Source: Fagopyrum homotropicum (Eukaryota; Streptophyta; Magnoliopsida; Caryophyllales; Polygonaceae). Taken from it: a DNA stretch of 64,000 nt. The notes beneath the pieces are model-generated. The model had not been told where the DNA came from. It worked only from the letters and a program-made list of their open reading frames with translations, and made no database searches. Shown piece after piece: positions 32,783-44,605 of this stretch (positions within the stretch are counted from its first letter, which is position 1; every line of letters starts with the position of its first letter). Both the position numbers and the translations under genes were made by a program. The stretch covers positions 9,188,501 through 9,252,500 of the forward strand of contig BSWB01000001.1 of NCBI GenBank assembly GCA_033239125.1. The letters run 5' to 3'.

Positions 32783-34153
32783 TGTCATATTTAAATTAGT
32801 AAATAAAAATAATAGTATATTTATCCTATGATAGAACTTATATTTATCTACTTACCAAACTTATCTTTTTATACATATACACATATACATAAACATACTT
32901 CAAATTATACTAATAGAATAATTATTTTATGATAAAACTTATACCAAAATAACTTTATATATATCGTTATACATATATTTATTTATACTAAACATACTTT
33001 TTAAATTTACGTATATATGCTAATATATTTTAATTTTATTAAAAATTTGAAGAGCTTTTTTCAATAAACTTCTATCAATTAATGTATGTTTTTAATAAAA
33101 ATAGTGTAAATGATAGATTTTGTTTCCTTATTTTTTTTAAAAAAAATTATTACTTTAGTCTATACTCTATATGAAAGCCAAAGCATTTTATTGCATTTGG
33201 TTTATCCTTGTCACATGACATTTTCTTAGAGTTTTATTTTATTAATTAAAAAATAAATTGATCTTCTTTTCCAATTTATCCTATAATAATAAATATCTAC
33301 TTACCAAACATGATTTCGAATATCTATATTACACTCTATGTTAAAATTATATAATTAACATAAATTAATATCTTACTTTGTAATCTTGCCACAATCTTGT
33401 ACATATTTTAAGATATCTTATCAAGTATTTTTTTTAAATCTTTCCATTTTTATTTATAAGATGATCTCTATACTACTATTAAAGCCAAATCACTTCATGT
33501 CACGTGTCAATTTCTTATCTATTCGTCGTCACGTGTCATTTTTAGGTAATTTTGATTTTTCAAAGAATATACATAGTTAACATCTTTCATATTTAAATAA
33601 CTACCAGTGTAGTTCTCATGCCAAGGCACGAGTATAAATTTAAGTTTTAATGGATATTTTTTTTTCAGTTTATAAAAAATTGATATAACATAATGACTTT
33701 AATTAATTAACCTAAAAAGTAATTAAAATTTATTATACTTTTGGATGAACAATAAAAATAGCCTAATATAGGCAATATTACATATCTTAGTTAAAGTTAA
33801 TGTTAGTAGATTATTTATAAATGTGAAATAAAATAGTAAAATAAAATTAGAAATAAATTTCAAAAATATAAATATAAATGTTAAAATAGAAAACATCTTA
33901 AAATGGCATGTGGCGTGAGGTTCATAAAAAATATGACACGTGACATAAAGCACTTCTGCTTTAATATATGCATATAGAGAGATATAGATGACAAATCTCA
34001 ACGAAGACTCGATTATGTTGATAAGGGAACTAAAAACAACAATATAGATACAGAGGATAGAATGAGATCTTACTTTTGTGAAAAATGAGAAAATTTGATT
34101 TTGAGAAAAATGGCATTGGTATTCGGTTTTCGATTGTGGAGAAGAGTAAAGGA
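32648..34153. repeat. Left part of inverted-repeat block, unit 2 (split by LINE)
   Basis: Counterpart of 21068-22562: same arm, the same Helitron-like start and hairpin, and longer TA runs near 32745. The matching right arm lies at 49985-50313 on the other side of the LINE. No coding potential; A/T-rich ORFs on either strand look accidental. Confidence 0.5.
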
Positions 34154-34203
34154 GAGAATAAGGTATTATTTTTTTTTGATACATAGGTAAACAATTAGGC
34201 GGA

Positions 34204-37200
34204 TTAGTTTCTAGAAACCGATCGGCCTAAGGCATCCTTGCGGATGAGGTCTTGAACATCTTCCGGAATGGCATCAACATTCATCTTGAAATTGTGCCCA
34301 TGCATGGCAATCTTGTCCGCGACCGAGTTGATTTCCCTGTAGACATGTTGCGCTCTAGAGTAGGGGAATCCCGAGATCATATTGGAGATATCAGTGATGA
34401 TCATATCTTGTTCCCATGGGGGTTTCCATAACTGATTTATCGAATTAATAAGCATCAGGTTATCTCCTTCTATCTCGATGGATGCAATTAATAGCTCCTT
34501 GGCCTTTTGAAGGCCCTCCCGCAAAGCAAAAGCTTCTGCTTCCAACACTGAATCAGCATTGCAACGGCCGCTTCCTACAGCAATTGGAACGGCACATTGG
34601 TTTCTAATGATGTACCCAAAAGAGAATTGATTCGTTGAGTTTTGTGAGGCATCAAAGTTGAGTTTTAGGTTTCCGTTCTCTGGACGTTTCCATTTTATAT
34701 TTTTCATTTTCCTTCTTTGTTTTGTAATTGTTGTATCGTTGTTGCTTGTTTTCTTGTTTGGATGTTCCCATGCAAATACCTGATCTAGCGCTATAGCTCT
34801 AATATTACGCGGGATCGTTTTTTTGTTGAAAATGATCTGATTTCTAGCCAACCACATGTTCCACCATACGACAACAAGAAGTCTCAATTCAGCACTTGTT
34901 ATTTTTCCTTTGAGATCGTTAAGGACCTCTGCAATCCCTTGGCTATTCAGGTCATAATTTAGTAGAATAGTTGTAATTTTTTGTTCCTCAACTGTATTAA
35001 CCATAAAAGGACACTGGAAGAACAGGTGTTTAGAACTTTCAGTATGATGATTACAGAATTCGCAATTCATAACGACAGGGATTCTTTGCCTATCAAGATT
35101 TTGTTTTGTAGGAAGACCGTTCATAGCTAGTTTCCATAAAAAAATTTTTATTTTTGGCATTACATCCATTTTCCATATCCAGGTTTTGTCCATGGTTACC
35201 CCAACCTTTCTTTTTTGAATCAGTTCCATGGCAGATTTAGTCGAATACCATCCTTCATCATTCTCCGCCCAATACAATCTATCCCTAATAATGTTATTGG
35301 GAATGTTATACTTCTTAATCTTGTCGACAATGTTAGGAGGTAGTATTGTGTTAAGTCTATTTAAGAGCTGGTGGTTTCATTTTTTGTTTATGATATACGA
35401 GGAAGTTAGTTCCATTTGGTCTACTAGATCCTTATTGGTCACCAACTCGAGGAGCGGTTTGTCACTTATCCATTTGTCTTTTCAGAATTTGATCGTGTCT
35501 CCATCTCCTACTCGCCATCTAAGTCCTTTGTCAAAATCTTCTCTTAATTTTATTAGTTTCTTCCATTGCCATGATGTGTTTGAACCACATTGATAATTCC
35601 ATAGGCAAGATCCTTTAAGGTATTTTTCTTCTACAATTTTGACCCATATATTTTCTGGTTCCGCCATGATTTTCCACAAAAGTTTCATTTGTAATGCTTT
35701 GTTCATATCTTCTGCTTTCCTAATTCCTGTTCCTCCGAGGGACCTTGGTTTACAAATTTTGTCCCAACTAATTAGTGGATGGAAATTAGGTCCCTTATTC
35801 CAAAAGAAATTTCTATTTAGTTGGTCTAGTTCAAGGTGAATACTTGTTGGTAACATAAAAGCTTGCATTAGGTAGCTTGGTTTGGCGTTAAGATTGGCTT
35901 TTATTAATATCATTCTTCCTTCTTACGACAGGGACGACGCTTTCCACCTGGTAAGTTGTTGCTTGGTTTTAATGATGACAGAATTAAAAATTTCTTTATT
36001 AACGCGGCCATTGATGATTGGGCATCCTAGGTATTGCTCAAGATTGGTTGTGACATTAATACCTAAATGACCTTGGATTCGTCTTTTATTACTTTGATCA
36101 ATGTTTGCGGTTGTTTGAAATGCAGATTTATGGAAGTTGATGATTTGTCCTGAGATGTCACTATAATCTTTAAGAGCCGAAAGAATCTTATTGCTTGCTT
36201 GTTCAGTTGTCTTAGCGAAGATTATAATATCATCAGCAAACGCTAAGAAAGGTATTCTTGTCCCGTTTTTTGTGATGGGGAATCCGACTGATTTGGGATT
36301 TTCGTTAGATAGTTTTTGTATGTTTCTGGCAAGAACCTCCGCGCAAAGATTAAATAGAAGGGGAGAAAGTGGGTCACCTTGGCGGAGACCTCTTTGCGGC
36401 ATGAAAATATTAGTGGGGGAATCATTGATTAAAATGGAATAGGAAACTGTAGTGATACATTCTTGGATCCAATTTCGAAATTTGTCTCCGAAGCCGAATT
36501 TTTCTAGTACTGCTTTTAAGAAAGCCCATTCTACCTTGTCATAAGCTTTTTTCATGTCCAGCTTTATAGCCATATACCCGTCTTTTCCTTTTTTTTGACT
36601 TGAATCCATGAAAAATTTCGTGTGCGATAAGCACATTGTCGTGGATTGCTCTATTTTTAATGAAGGCACTTTGAAGTGGATGAATCAATTTAGGGAGGAC
36701 TACGCTCAGTCTCTTTGCCAATATTTTTGCAATAATTTTGTACACAGTTGATACTAGACTTATAGGCCTGTAGTGGGAAGTTGTTGTTGGATTATCCGTT
36801 TTTGGGAGTAAGGCAATAAAAGTATGATTGGTTTGTCTCAATATTTTTCCAGTACTATAAAAACTCTTTACCGCCCTAATGACTTCTGGCCCAACAATGT
36901 GCCAGTATTTCTGATAGAAACCAGCTGGCATCCCATCAGGTCCTGGGGATTTGTCACTACCAATATCAAAAAGGGCATCCTTGATTTCTTTAGTAGAGAA
37001 AGGCGCTGATAGATTTGCGTTCTCAGTTGAAGATATTTCTGATTGAATAACTTCTAATTGATTTTGAAGTTTATTTAAGTCTATTTTTGATGCTGTAAAA
37101 CGGGTCTTATAATCTTTTAAGAATTCATCATTAATATCATTCTCTTTATATAGCACCAGACCGTCGTTTTTAGTGATCGTTGTAATGATTTTTTTATTTC

Positions 37201-37823
37201 TTCTTCCCGTAGCTTTCCTATGATGGAATTTCGTATTCTTATCTCCTAGTTGGAGGTTTCTTGTTTTAGCTCTTTGCATCCAATACTTATGTTGGTATTC
37301 CACTAGGCACTCCCTTTTCCTGATTAGTCTATTAATTTTATCATTTTTAGATTGGTCAAATATCGCAAAGCTTTGTTTTTGGAGGACTTCTAATTCATCA
37401 TCAATGTTTTGTAATTGTTTGTGAATATTACCGAAATTATCCCGGTTCCATTGTTTTAGCTTTTGTTTGAGTAGTTTTGTCTTCTTAGCAAGATTGAACA
37501 TGTGCGTGCCTGTAAATTGTGTTCTCCAAACTTGTTTAATTAGATTCTCACAATCTTGTCTTTGCATCCACATTGTTTCAAACCTAAATGGTTTATTCTT
37601 AGATTTTGAGTGCGTGTTTTGCACACAGATGGAGATTATACAATGATCAGAGTTCGTAAAAGCATGGTTTCTTGTGTGAAGCCCAGGATATTCCTGAATG
37701 ATATCCAGGGAAGTCATTACCCTATCTAGTTTTTCATACGTATTATCATCACCATCTTTCTTCTTTTTCCACGTGAAAACATTTCCTTTAGTGGGAAGAT
37801 CTCGTAAGTTGTACTGGTGGGAT
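34204..37823 (-). pseudogene. LINE ORF2, endonuclease end, RT, zf-RVT and RNase H
   Basis: Resumes directly after Tekay-2 with SHQYNLRDLPTKGNVFTW and KLDRVMTS ... NSDHCIIS, the end of the endonuclease domain. RT follows with SPGPDGMPAGFYQKYW, HYRPISLVSTVYKI and, after a frameshift in a homopolymer at about 36590, DMKKAYDKVEW, RGLRQGDPLSPLLF and FADDIIIF. A further break near 35920 and stops between 35277 and 35482 precede the zf-RVT segment (WKMDVMPKIKIFLWKLAMNGLPT ... CEFCNHHTESSKHLFFQCP). The RVT_3-type RNase H (LKLNFDAS, EAEAFALREGLQKA, NSVADKIAMHGHNF) ends at 34204. At least three disruptions make it inactive. Confidence 0.88.
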
Positions 37824-38906
37824 TGTAACACCCCAGATTCTCGAAACCCGGGACGTTACTGGTTAGGACCTCACAATGGGTCCCGACCTTAGTTTGACAA
37901 CAATATTACAAGGATCTTGCAACAAGACACAGATAAGAAAAACCGAAATTCATAAAAGTGTATTTTTAAAAGGATGAATGCAACAAGGTCTAACAGCCTA
38001 TCGTACTTAAACAACGGGAAAGACTATATGTCTTAACAATAGGGAAAGACAACCAAGCAACAACCCAAACCCCCACTCTAAGGAGTACGGAGACCCGGCT
38101 GACCACTACTTCCGGATCACTCAGCTGCTGCTCTAACCTGCGGTAAATCTAAAAACACAACAAAACAACCATTAGCTAGTTATCTAAACATTAAGAGAAT
38201 AATAATAGCACACACACACATAAAATAATAAACACTCATCATGCTCTCAAACAATCCATTTATTATCTTTGCTTAGGTCATTCACTCTTACTAATGATAC
38301 TTATTTTGTGACACGAGGGATTCCCAAACCTTGCCTCCGCCCCCGTGTAACCATCAGGAATGGATCCGATGCATCTCACCGTGTACCTACATGGTCTGGG
38401 TATAGAGAACCTCCCAGTCTCCTAGCAGAGCTGGGCAGTGATGTCACGGCCCGTTATACATACACTTGGGCCTTAAAACAGAATAATAACCGTCGTCCTA
38501 TCAAGTAATTATTATAAACTCACATTGCACACACCACTATTATCATTCAACTAGCATCCAGAAACCAGCTAAGTAAGTCGCAAGGACTTACCTGAATCAG
38601 TTCCAAAAATCCCGAAACAATGCTTCCACTTGATTCCACAAGAACAACAACTCAACCACCTGGTTATCAAAGGACAAACTTTGATCAAAACCCATCCACT
38701 CCTTAGAAGTTCCTTAACTTATAATTTTACGGGGTTATCTAAGAAAGATCTTAACTAACCCTATATTGACGTAAAAGACGGTATCATCCTTAGGTCCGGA
38801 AAGCTTCAAGATACTAATAAGGGTTAACTTCAACCGCTCACCTACATAACTCGCGTTTACTAATCTAGTTATCGTTTAGTCAAAGCATCCTAACATAATA
38901 GAGATG

Positions 38907-38965
<59 letters not shown>

Positions 38966-40152
38966 ATATACCAAAAGGCTACTGAGTCAAGGTACTAAGC
39001 TAACAGATGCAATCTAGACTAAACTAACAGACTACACTACTCATAAACATAACTTAGTTTACTAATAACCCACGTTAAAGCTTAATCATCTAGGTGTAGT
39101 TAACAACTTAACACTAACAAAATCCATCCCTGACTGAATCTTAAACCAAAAACCCCTTCAACACTTACCTATGCCTTGCAACCATACCGACCCTCGTCCT
39201 ACACGTCTACTGCTACAACCGAACTACCCTAGACCAACAACCCAATCCAACACTACTAATCTAACCGTTATATATATACTATACTGTAAACGCTACACAC
39301 GTACACAAGCTTGCAAGGACAAGGAAACTCACCGCACTGATACGTCCCCCAACAGCCGCTCGATGACGCTCAAACTTTTGCAGGGAACACAACAACTTGT
39401 TTCGATCGGAACAGAACTCGAAAGGAGCCTGTCGAGCCTGCGAAAAGAAGGCAAGGTCAATCGGTAACAAATCCCGATTCAAGGTCTGCGGAAAGAAAGA
39501 GCCCAATCGAGTCTACGTCGATCTGAGTTTGGCGAGAGAGGGAGGGGAATGAGTTTACCTAACTAGGATGGTCGTTACGCCGTATGCTAGTTCCCGTCGA
39601 CTGAACCGGCCTCCTCGTCACAGTCTCGTAAGGGCTAAGGTGTCGTCCCCTGTTGCTCGTGATGAAAAATGGATGCTGACTCGCAAGGGCGGTTTCGTTG
39701 CTTCGTCTCACAAGGCCAAGATATGGGAGCAGGAGAGAGAAATCGGGGTTGTTGGAGAGAGAGAATTCAAAGTTGTTGGGAGGGAGAAGAAAAGGGGTAT
39801 GGGGGGCCCGCCGCTTGTGTTGCTCAAAGTGGGAGGAGTGGGGTTGTACGCATTAGTTAAGGAAAGAAAGAAAAGCAAGTGGGCTTGTCCAGTCATCACA
39901 ATTAATGGGCCTTATGGTTGCCAAGAGAAAGGCTAAATAAATAAATAGAAATGGGCTGCTGCTAAGGAAAATAAGGAGTTGGCCCCGCCGGCTGGTTAAG
40001 GAGATACGAAGACTAGGCCTGCCAAGCCGGTTAGGGAAATGAGAGGCTGGGCCGGCAAGATATCTTCAATCCGCTAGTGATCCCGCATCGAGTACTCCGA
40101 TAAATAAATTATTCGGATCGAACTTCCGAAATAGAAATTTTGGGGTTTTACA
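37824..40152 (-). repeat. Tekay-2 3' LTR (2329 bp)
   Basis: On the minus strand it runs from TGTAAAACCCC (40152) to GGGGTGTTACA (37824). It contains a long TA/TG microsatellite at 38911-38970 and the conserved hairpin GTAAGTC-loop-GACTTAC at 38573-38591. By eye it is about 99% like the other LTR outside the microsatellite. Confidence 0.93.
38911..38970. repeat. (TA)n/(TG)n microsatellite in Tekay-2 LTR
   Basis: About 23 TA units followed by GTGTGTGTATATA. The equivalent tract in the other LTR (45695-45734) is TATATATATG(TG)n(TA)n, shorter and arranged differently. Both were identical at insertion, so this shows slippage since then. Confidence 0.9.
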
Positions 40153-40445
40153 TCAGTTCCCACTTAAAATAAGTTTCGTCCCGAAACTTAAGATAAAGAA
40201 GGTCGTCAAGGTAGCCTACTAAGTATAAACGAAACATCCGTCTTTTCATCTCGAGGAACATGGTTCTATCTTTCTAACCATAAAAGTGACACTCAAAGAC
40301 CATGACAAAGTAACGCATAGAAGACTAATCATTCTAACATGAAACACATAAAAGACTAAAAAAAAAAACATGAGACACACATAAAAACCAAATCACTCCA
40401 TCATGATAAACACAAAATCAAAAGTCACCCAAGTGTGGGTCCAAG

Positions 40446-43062
40446 TACTAACCCGCCGGTCTCACGGCTGTAACTAGGTCAGCATAAAACTCAGGATAAT
40501 TCCTCATGATGCTATCCTCCATCTCCCAGGTAGCCTCGTCGGCTCCCTGTCTAGACCACCGGATCCCCAACATCGGTATCTCCTTGGACCGCAGACGTCT
40601 AGTACTGCGCTCCAGGACAGCTACTCCATCGGTATCTCTCGGACCAGGGCAATCCGAGCGATGTCATCCTGTACCTGGTCTGGAGCTACTCCATCAGCTC
40701 TGCTAGGCTCATCCCAGCACAATGGCGTGCGACATCTCCGCCCGTACAAAGCCTCATAAGGGGCCATTCCAATAGACGCATGTCAACTGTTATTATATGA
40801 AAACTCTACAAGTGAAAGGTGATTTGGCCATACGTGTCCCCAATCCAGTACACAGGCCCGCAACATGTCCTCTAATGTTTGGATGGTCCTCTCAGACTGA
40901 ACGTCGGTCTGTGGGTGATAAGCAGTGGTAAAGTGGACACTCGTCCCCAAAGCAGTATGTACATGTTGCCAAAATCTCAAGGTGAAATGTCCATCCCTAT
41001 CGGAGACGATAGTCCTCGGTACTCCATGGAGTCTCACAATGTGTCTGGTGAACTCCTCAGCTAGACGACTTACCGGCCACGTTTCCTTAATCGGAATGAA
41101 ACGTGCAGTCTTCATCAGACGGTCTACCACTACCCAAATAGCATCAAAACCTCTATTGAGTCTCAATCCCGTGACAAAATCCATAGATACATCCTCCCAC
41201 TTCCATTGTGGTACTGGTAGTGGGTGGAGCTCTCCTCCGGATCTACGATGCTCAATCTTGACCTGTTGGTAGGTCGCACACTGAGCTACATACCGTGTCA
41301 CATCGGGCTTCAAACCACCCCACCTGAAGAACCGTCTCACATCCTTGTACATCTTACTCGCTCCAGAATGTATTGAGTATGGGGTAGCATGAGCCTCACC
41401 TAATATCCTCTGTCTCAACTCACTGTCCGACGGCACACAAACGCGGTCCTGACGTCTCATCACTCCATCAACACCAATAGTGAATTGTGGTGTCTCATCT
41501 CGAGACATCCTGTCTCGGATCCTGATCAAAGTCGGGCAAGTCTCCTGTTTCTGTCGGATCTCATCCAACAGATCATGAAGTAACTCCAAGGTAGCCAACT
41601 GACTATCTATATCGGGAAACCGAATCTCTATCTTTAACCAAGCCAAGTCTCTCTACAACTGTGGTTGTATTGTCAACCGGGCTATTTCCCTCTCCCGAGG
41701 CGTCTTCCGGCTCAAAGCGTCAGCTACTACATTCGCCTTTTCCGGGTGGTAGAGAATCTCAAGGTCGAAATCCTTGATCAACTCTAACCACCGCCTCTGG
41801 CGGTTATTCAACTCCCGCTGAGTGAATATGTACTTTAGGCTCTTATGGTCTGTGAAGATCTGACATGTCGCTCCATAGAGATAGTGACGCCAGATCTTAA
41901 GAGCATGGACCACTACAGCAAACTCTAAATCATGTGTGGGTAGTTCTCCTCATACGTCTTCAACTGTCGAGACGCATACGCTATGACCTTATCCCTCTGC
42001 ATCAAAATACACTCCAAGCCTAGCTTGGATGCGTCACTGTATACCACAAAGTTATCTGTACCCTCAGGTTGTGCCAAAATTGGAGCAGATCTCAATCTCC
42101 TCTTCAGCTCCTCAAAACTCTGCTGACACGGCTCAGACCAGACAAACCGAGTAGTCTTCCTCAGAAGACAATTAAGTGGTCGGGCAATCAGGGAGAACCC
42201 TTCCACAAACCGGCGGTAATAACCTGCCAAACCTAGAAAGCTGTGAACCTCCTTAACATTCTTAGGAGGTTGCCAAGAAGACACTGACTCAATCTTCGCC
42301 GGATCGACTTTAATACCCTCAGCAGTCACTACGTGGCCTAGGAAAGCCACCTCTATCATCCAAACTCACACTTGGATAGCTTAGCATACATCTGGCTATC
42401 CTGCAAAATCTGCAATACTGTCCTCAAGTGTCCGGCATGCTCCTCTTGACTCCTAGAGTAAACTAGGATGTCGTCAATGAAGACCACTACAAACTGGTCT
42501 AAAGAGTCGATGAATATCCCATTCATCAACTCCATGAACAATGATGGTGCATTAGTGAGCCCAAATGGCATCACTACGAACTCATAATGATCATACCTAG
42601 TCCGGAATGCCGTCTTAGGTATGTCTTGATCTCTCACCCTCAGCTGGTGATAACCTGACCTCAAGTCTATCCTCGAGAACACGGACGCTCCATGCAACTG
42701 GTCCAACAGATCATCTATGTGAGGCAGTGGGTACTTGTTCTTGATGGTGACTTTATTCAACTCTCTATAGTCTATGCATAACCGCATTGATCCGTCCTTC
42801 TTCCTCACAAATAATACCGGCGCACCCCAAGGAGACACACTAGGGTGTATGAATCCCTTCTCTGCTAACTCCTCTAACTGCTTCTTCAACTCAAGCAGCT
42901 CTATCGGTGCCATACGGTACGCGGCCTTCGAGATTGGTCTCGTGCCCGGCTCTAACTAAATGTTGAAATCGACACTCCTCTGTGGGGGTAGCCTTGGAAA
43001 GTTGTCACTTAATACTTCGGCAAACTCACATGCAACTGGTATCTCCTCTATTGTCAAGCTCT
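40446..43062 (-). pseudogene. Tekay-2 pol remnants (protease-RT linker to chromodomain)
   Basis: Reading right to left on the minus strand: protease-RT linker (KSLTIEEIPVACEF ... LPPQRSVDF, with a stop near 42957); RT (42356-42913, intact FIDD box); RT end and RNase H start (41925-42359) after a one-base loss; RNase H end (41653-41913) after another frameshift; integrase zinc finger and core (40783-41646). The chromodomain-like tail (about 40446-40620) follows. The GPF/Y region between integrase and chromodomain is missing: RIALVRER is followed almost at once by VAVLERS, whereas Tekay-1 has about 330 bp there. The RT and integrase are close to Tekay-1, which makes this the internal reference for its mutations. 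Confidence 0.88.
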
Positions 43063-43070
43063 TCCACTAA

Positions 43071-44330
43071 AATTTTAATTAGAGTTATTGACTTTGAACC
43101 TTTTTAGGTTTACTAGCCCTCGTATTGATTTGACTTCACCATTGTCCTCGTTGATCTCTGGGAGAAATTCTCCAGATGTCGATAAAATTCTTTTTATAAC
43201 TTTGTGGTTATTCTTCTTATCTTTCAACCAACCATCCCTAGTTAACCAGCACGTGTAAATTCTCTGTTGTTACCAATTAGCCCGTAGTTGTCCTTCTATA
43301 AGATCGTAGACTTACTTTTCTTCTATCTCTTTTGAGGTTTGATATACCAGGTGAAAATATATCTCTTCCATTTATACTCATTTAGCTCCTTCTACAAACT
43401 ACACTCCTATAAGAGCACTATACTCTTATGACCCGCTAGTGTTATTAACTTAAATCTCTTCGTGAATGAGAAGTTATTAGAGACCCCGTGTTCACCAACC
43501 ATTCTCCTACACCTTCCTTGTGTGTTGCTTTATATTGCCGCCTTTGTAGAAATCCGGTCTTTGTTGTATCCCGATCCTTGTTGAAATTTTTATTTTTATT
43601 TTTTTATTTTTTATTTTTGTGTGTGTTCTAGGAGGTCACCCCACTTCCATGTTGGTGAAACTTGTCTTCCACTTTCTAGCAACCTGTAAGCTTTCCTATT
43701 GCGGCTCTTTTATTCTTCGTCTTTGTATGAAAAATGTATCTCATCTTGACTCCTACGCTTATGATTATCTCGGTTACCAATCTTGATTGTGGTGCCAAGT
43801 AGCTGGTCGAGAGTGATCATATTCCGCCCTGCTTCTAGCCTCAAACTTTTACCTTCTGGTCAGTCAGTAAGCTTATATTCAATGCCTCTTGTCTGGATCG
43901 CTACTATATTTAACCTTGACTTTCATGCCCATGTGTGTTTCTGAAGGTATCCGCTTTGTTTGTAACGTTGCTTTACACCACACTTGAAAGAACTTATGGG
44001 TTGTCTCTTCCAATTTGTATATTTGCCGGTCATCCAACGCTTTTCCGGAACTACTCTTATCTATTTTCTTCATTTGGTCCTATTAAGTTGACTCGGGGTT
44101 CCCTTCTTGTCATTGTCGTTGGTGTTGTCTTTTAGTCTTCACTTTTCCGTCTCGACATTCCTTAACAAGTTTGAAGGAGTTGTCCGGACGTTCGCCTACC
44201 TTAATGCTCATAAGATGAGCATACTTATCCTTACATTGAAACCCTTCAAATATACTTGGGTGTGTTAACTGAATGAAATCTCATTCTATTATCTCCGTTA
44301 AGGGCATAATATAACTATAAATTCTACTAA
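43071..44330 (-). other. Unassigned sequence in place of Tekay-2 gag/protease
   Basis: From the protease-RT linker rightward, similarity to Tekay-1 stops at about 43065. It returns only in the leader close to the PBS (about 44430-44590, including CCGAAAAGGG and GGGATAGAAAGTAC). The 1.26 kb between has no gag or zinc-knuckle signature in any frame I read. The longest minus frame (43879-44073) is 64 aa and unrecognised. It may be replaced, badly decayed or acquired sequence. Confidence 0.5.
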
Positions 44331-44591
44331 TCTTCGGCATATGCTTATCAATATCACCTATCATTATAATCAAGCTAATAAGTCCAAAGAGAGTGACAAC
44401 CTAAAGTCCATACTAAGCATACTGAGATCCGCAGTAGTAGTGGTGGTCAGCTGTACTTTCTATCCCCAACCATACTATGCATGCATTTGAAAACCAAAAG
44501 TCCTTTTTAACACTCAGATCCCTTTTCGGGTTCTGCTTAAGTACTTATTCGGTCTTTCAGAAGATTTCAAGTGCCATTGTTGTCAACCTCG

Positions 44592-44603
44592 CTCTAATAC
44601 CAT
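44592..44603 (-). other. Primer-binding site, initiator tRNA-Met, Tekay-2
   Basis: On the minus strand ACATGGTATTAGAGCGAGGTTG follows the LTR end. It carries the same TGGTATTAGAGC as Tekay-1, with the same one-base departure from the usual TGGTATCAGAGC. Confidence 0.88.
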
Positions 44604-44605
44604 GT

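Noticed and set aside
33723..34184. 153-aa minus-strand ORF next to the LINE
   Set aside because: A/T-rich, hydrophobic low-complexity translation of non-coding DNA; not preserved as such in unit 1 (22140-22600).
39568..39936. 122-aa plus-strand ORF in the Tekay-2 LTR (and 46436-46699)
   Set aside because: Lies inside an LTR on the strand opposite to the element, frame differs between the two LTRs, no domain.
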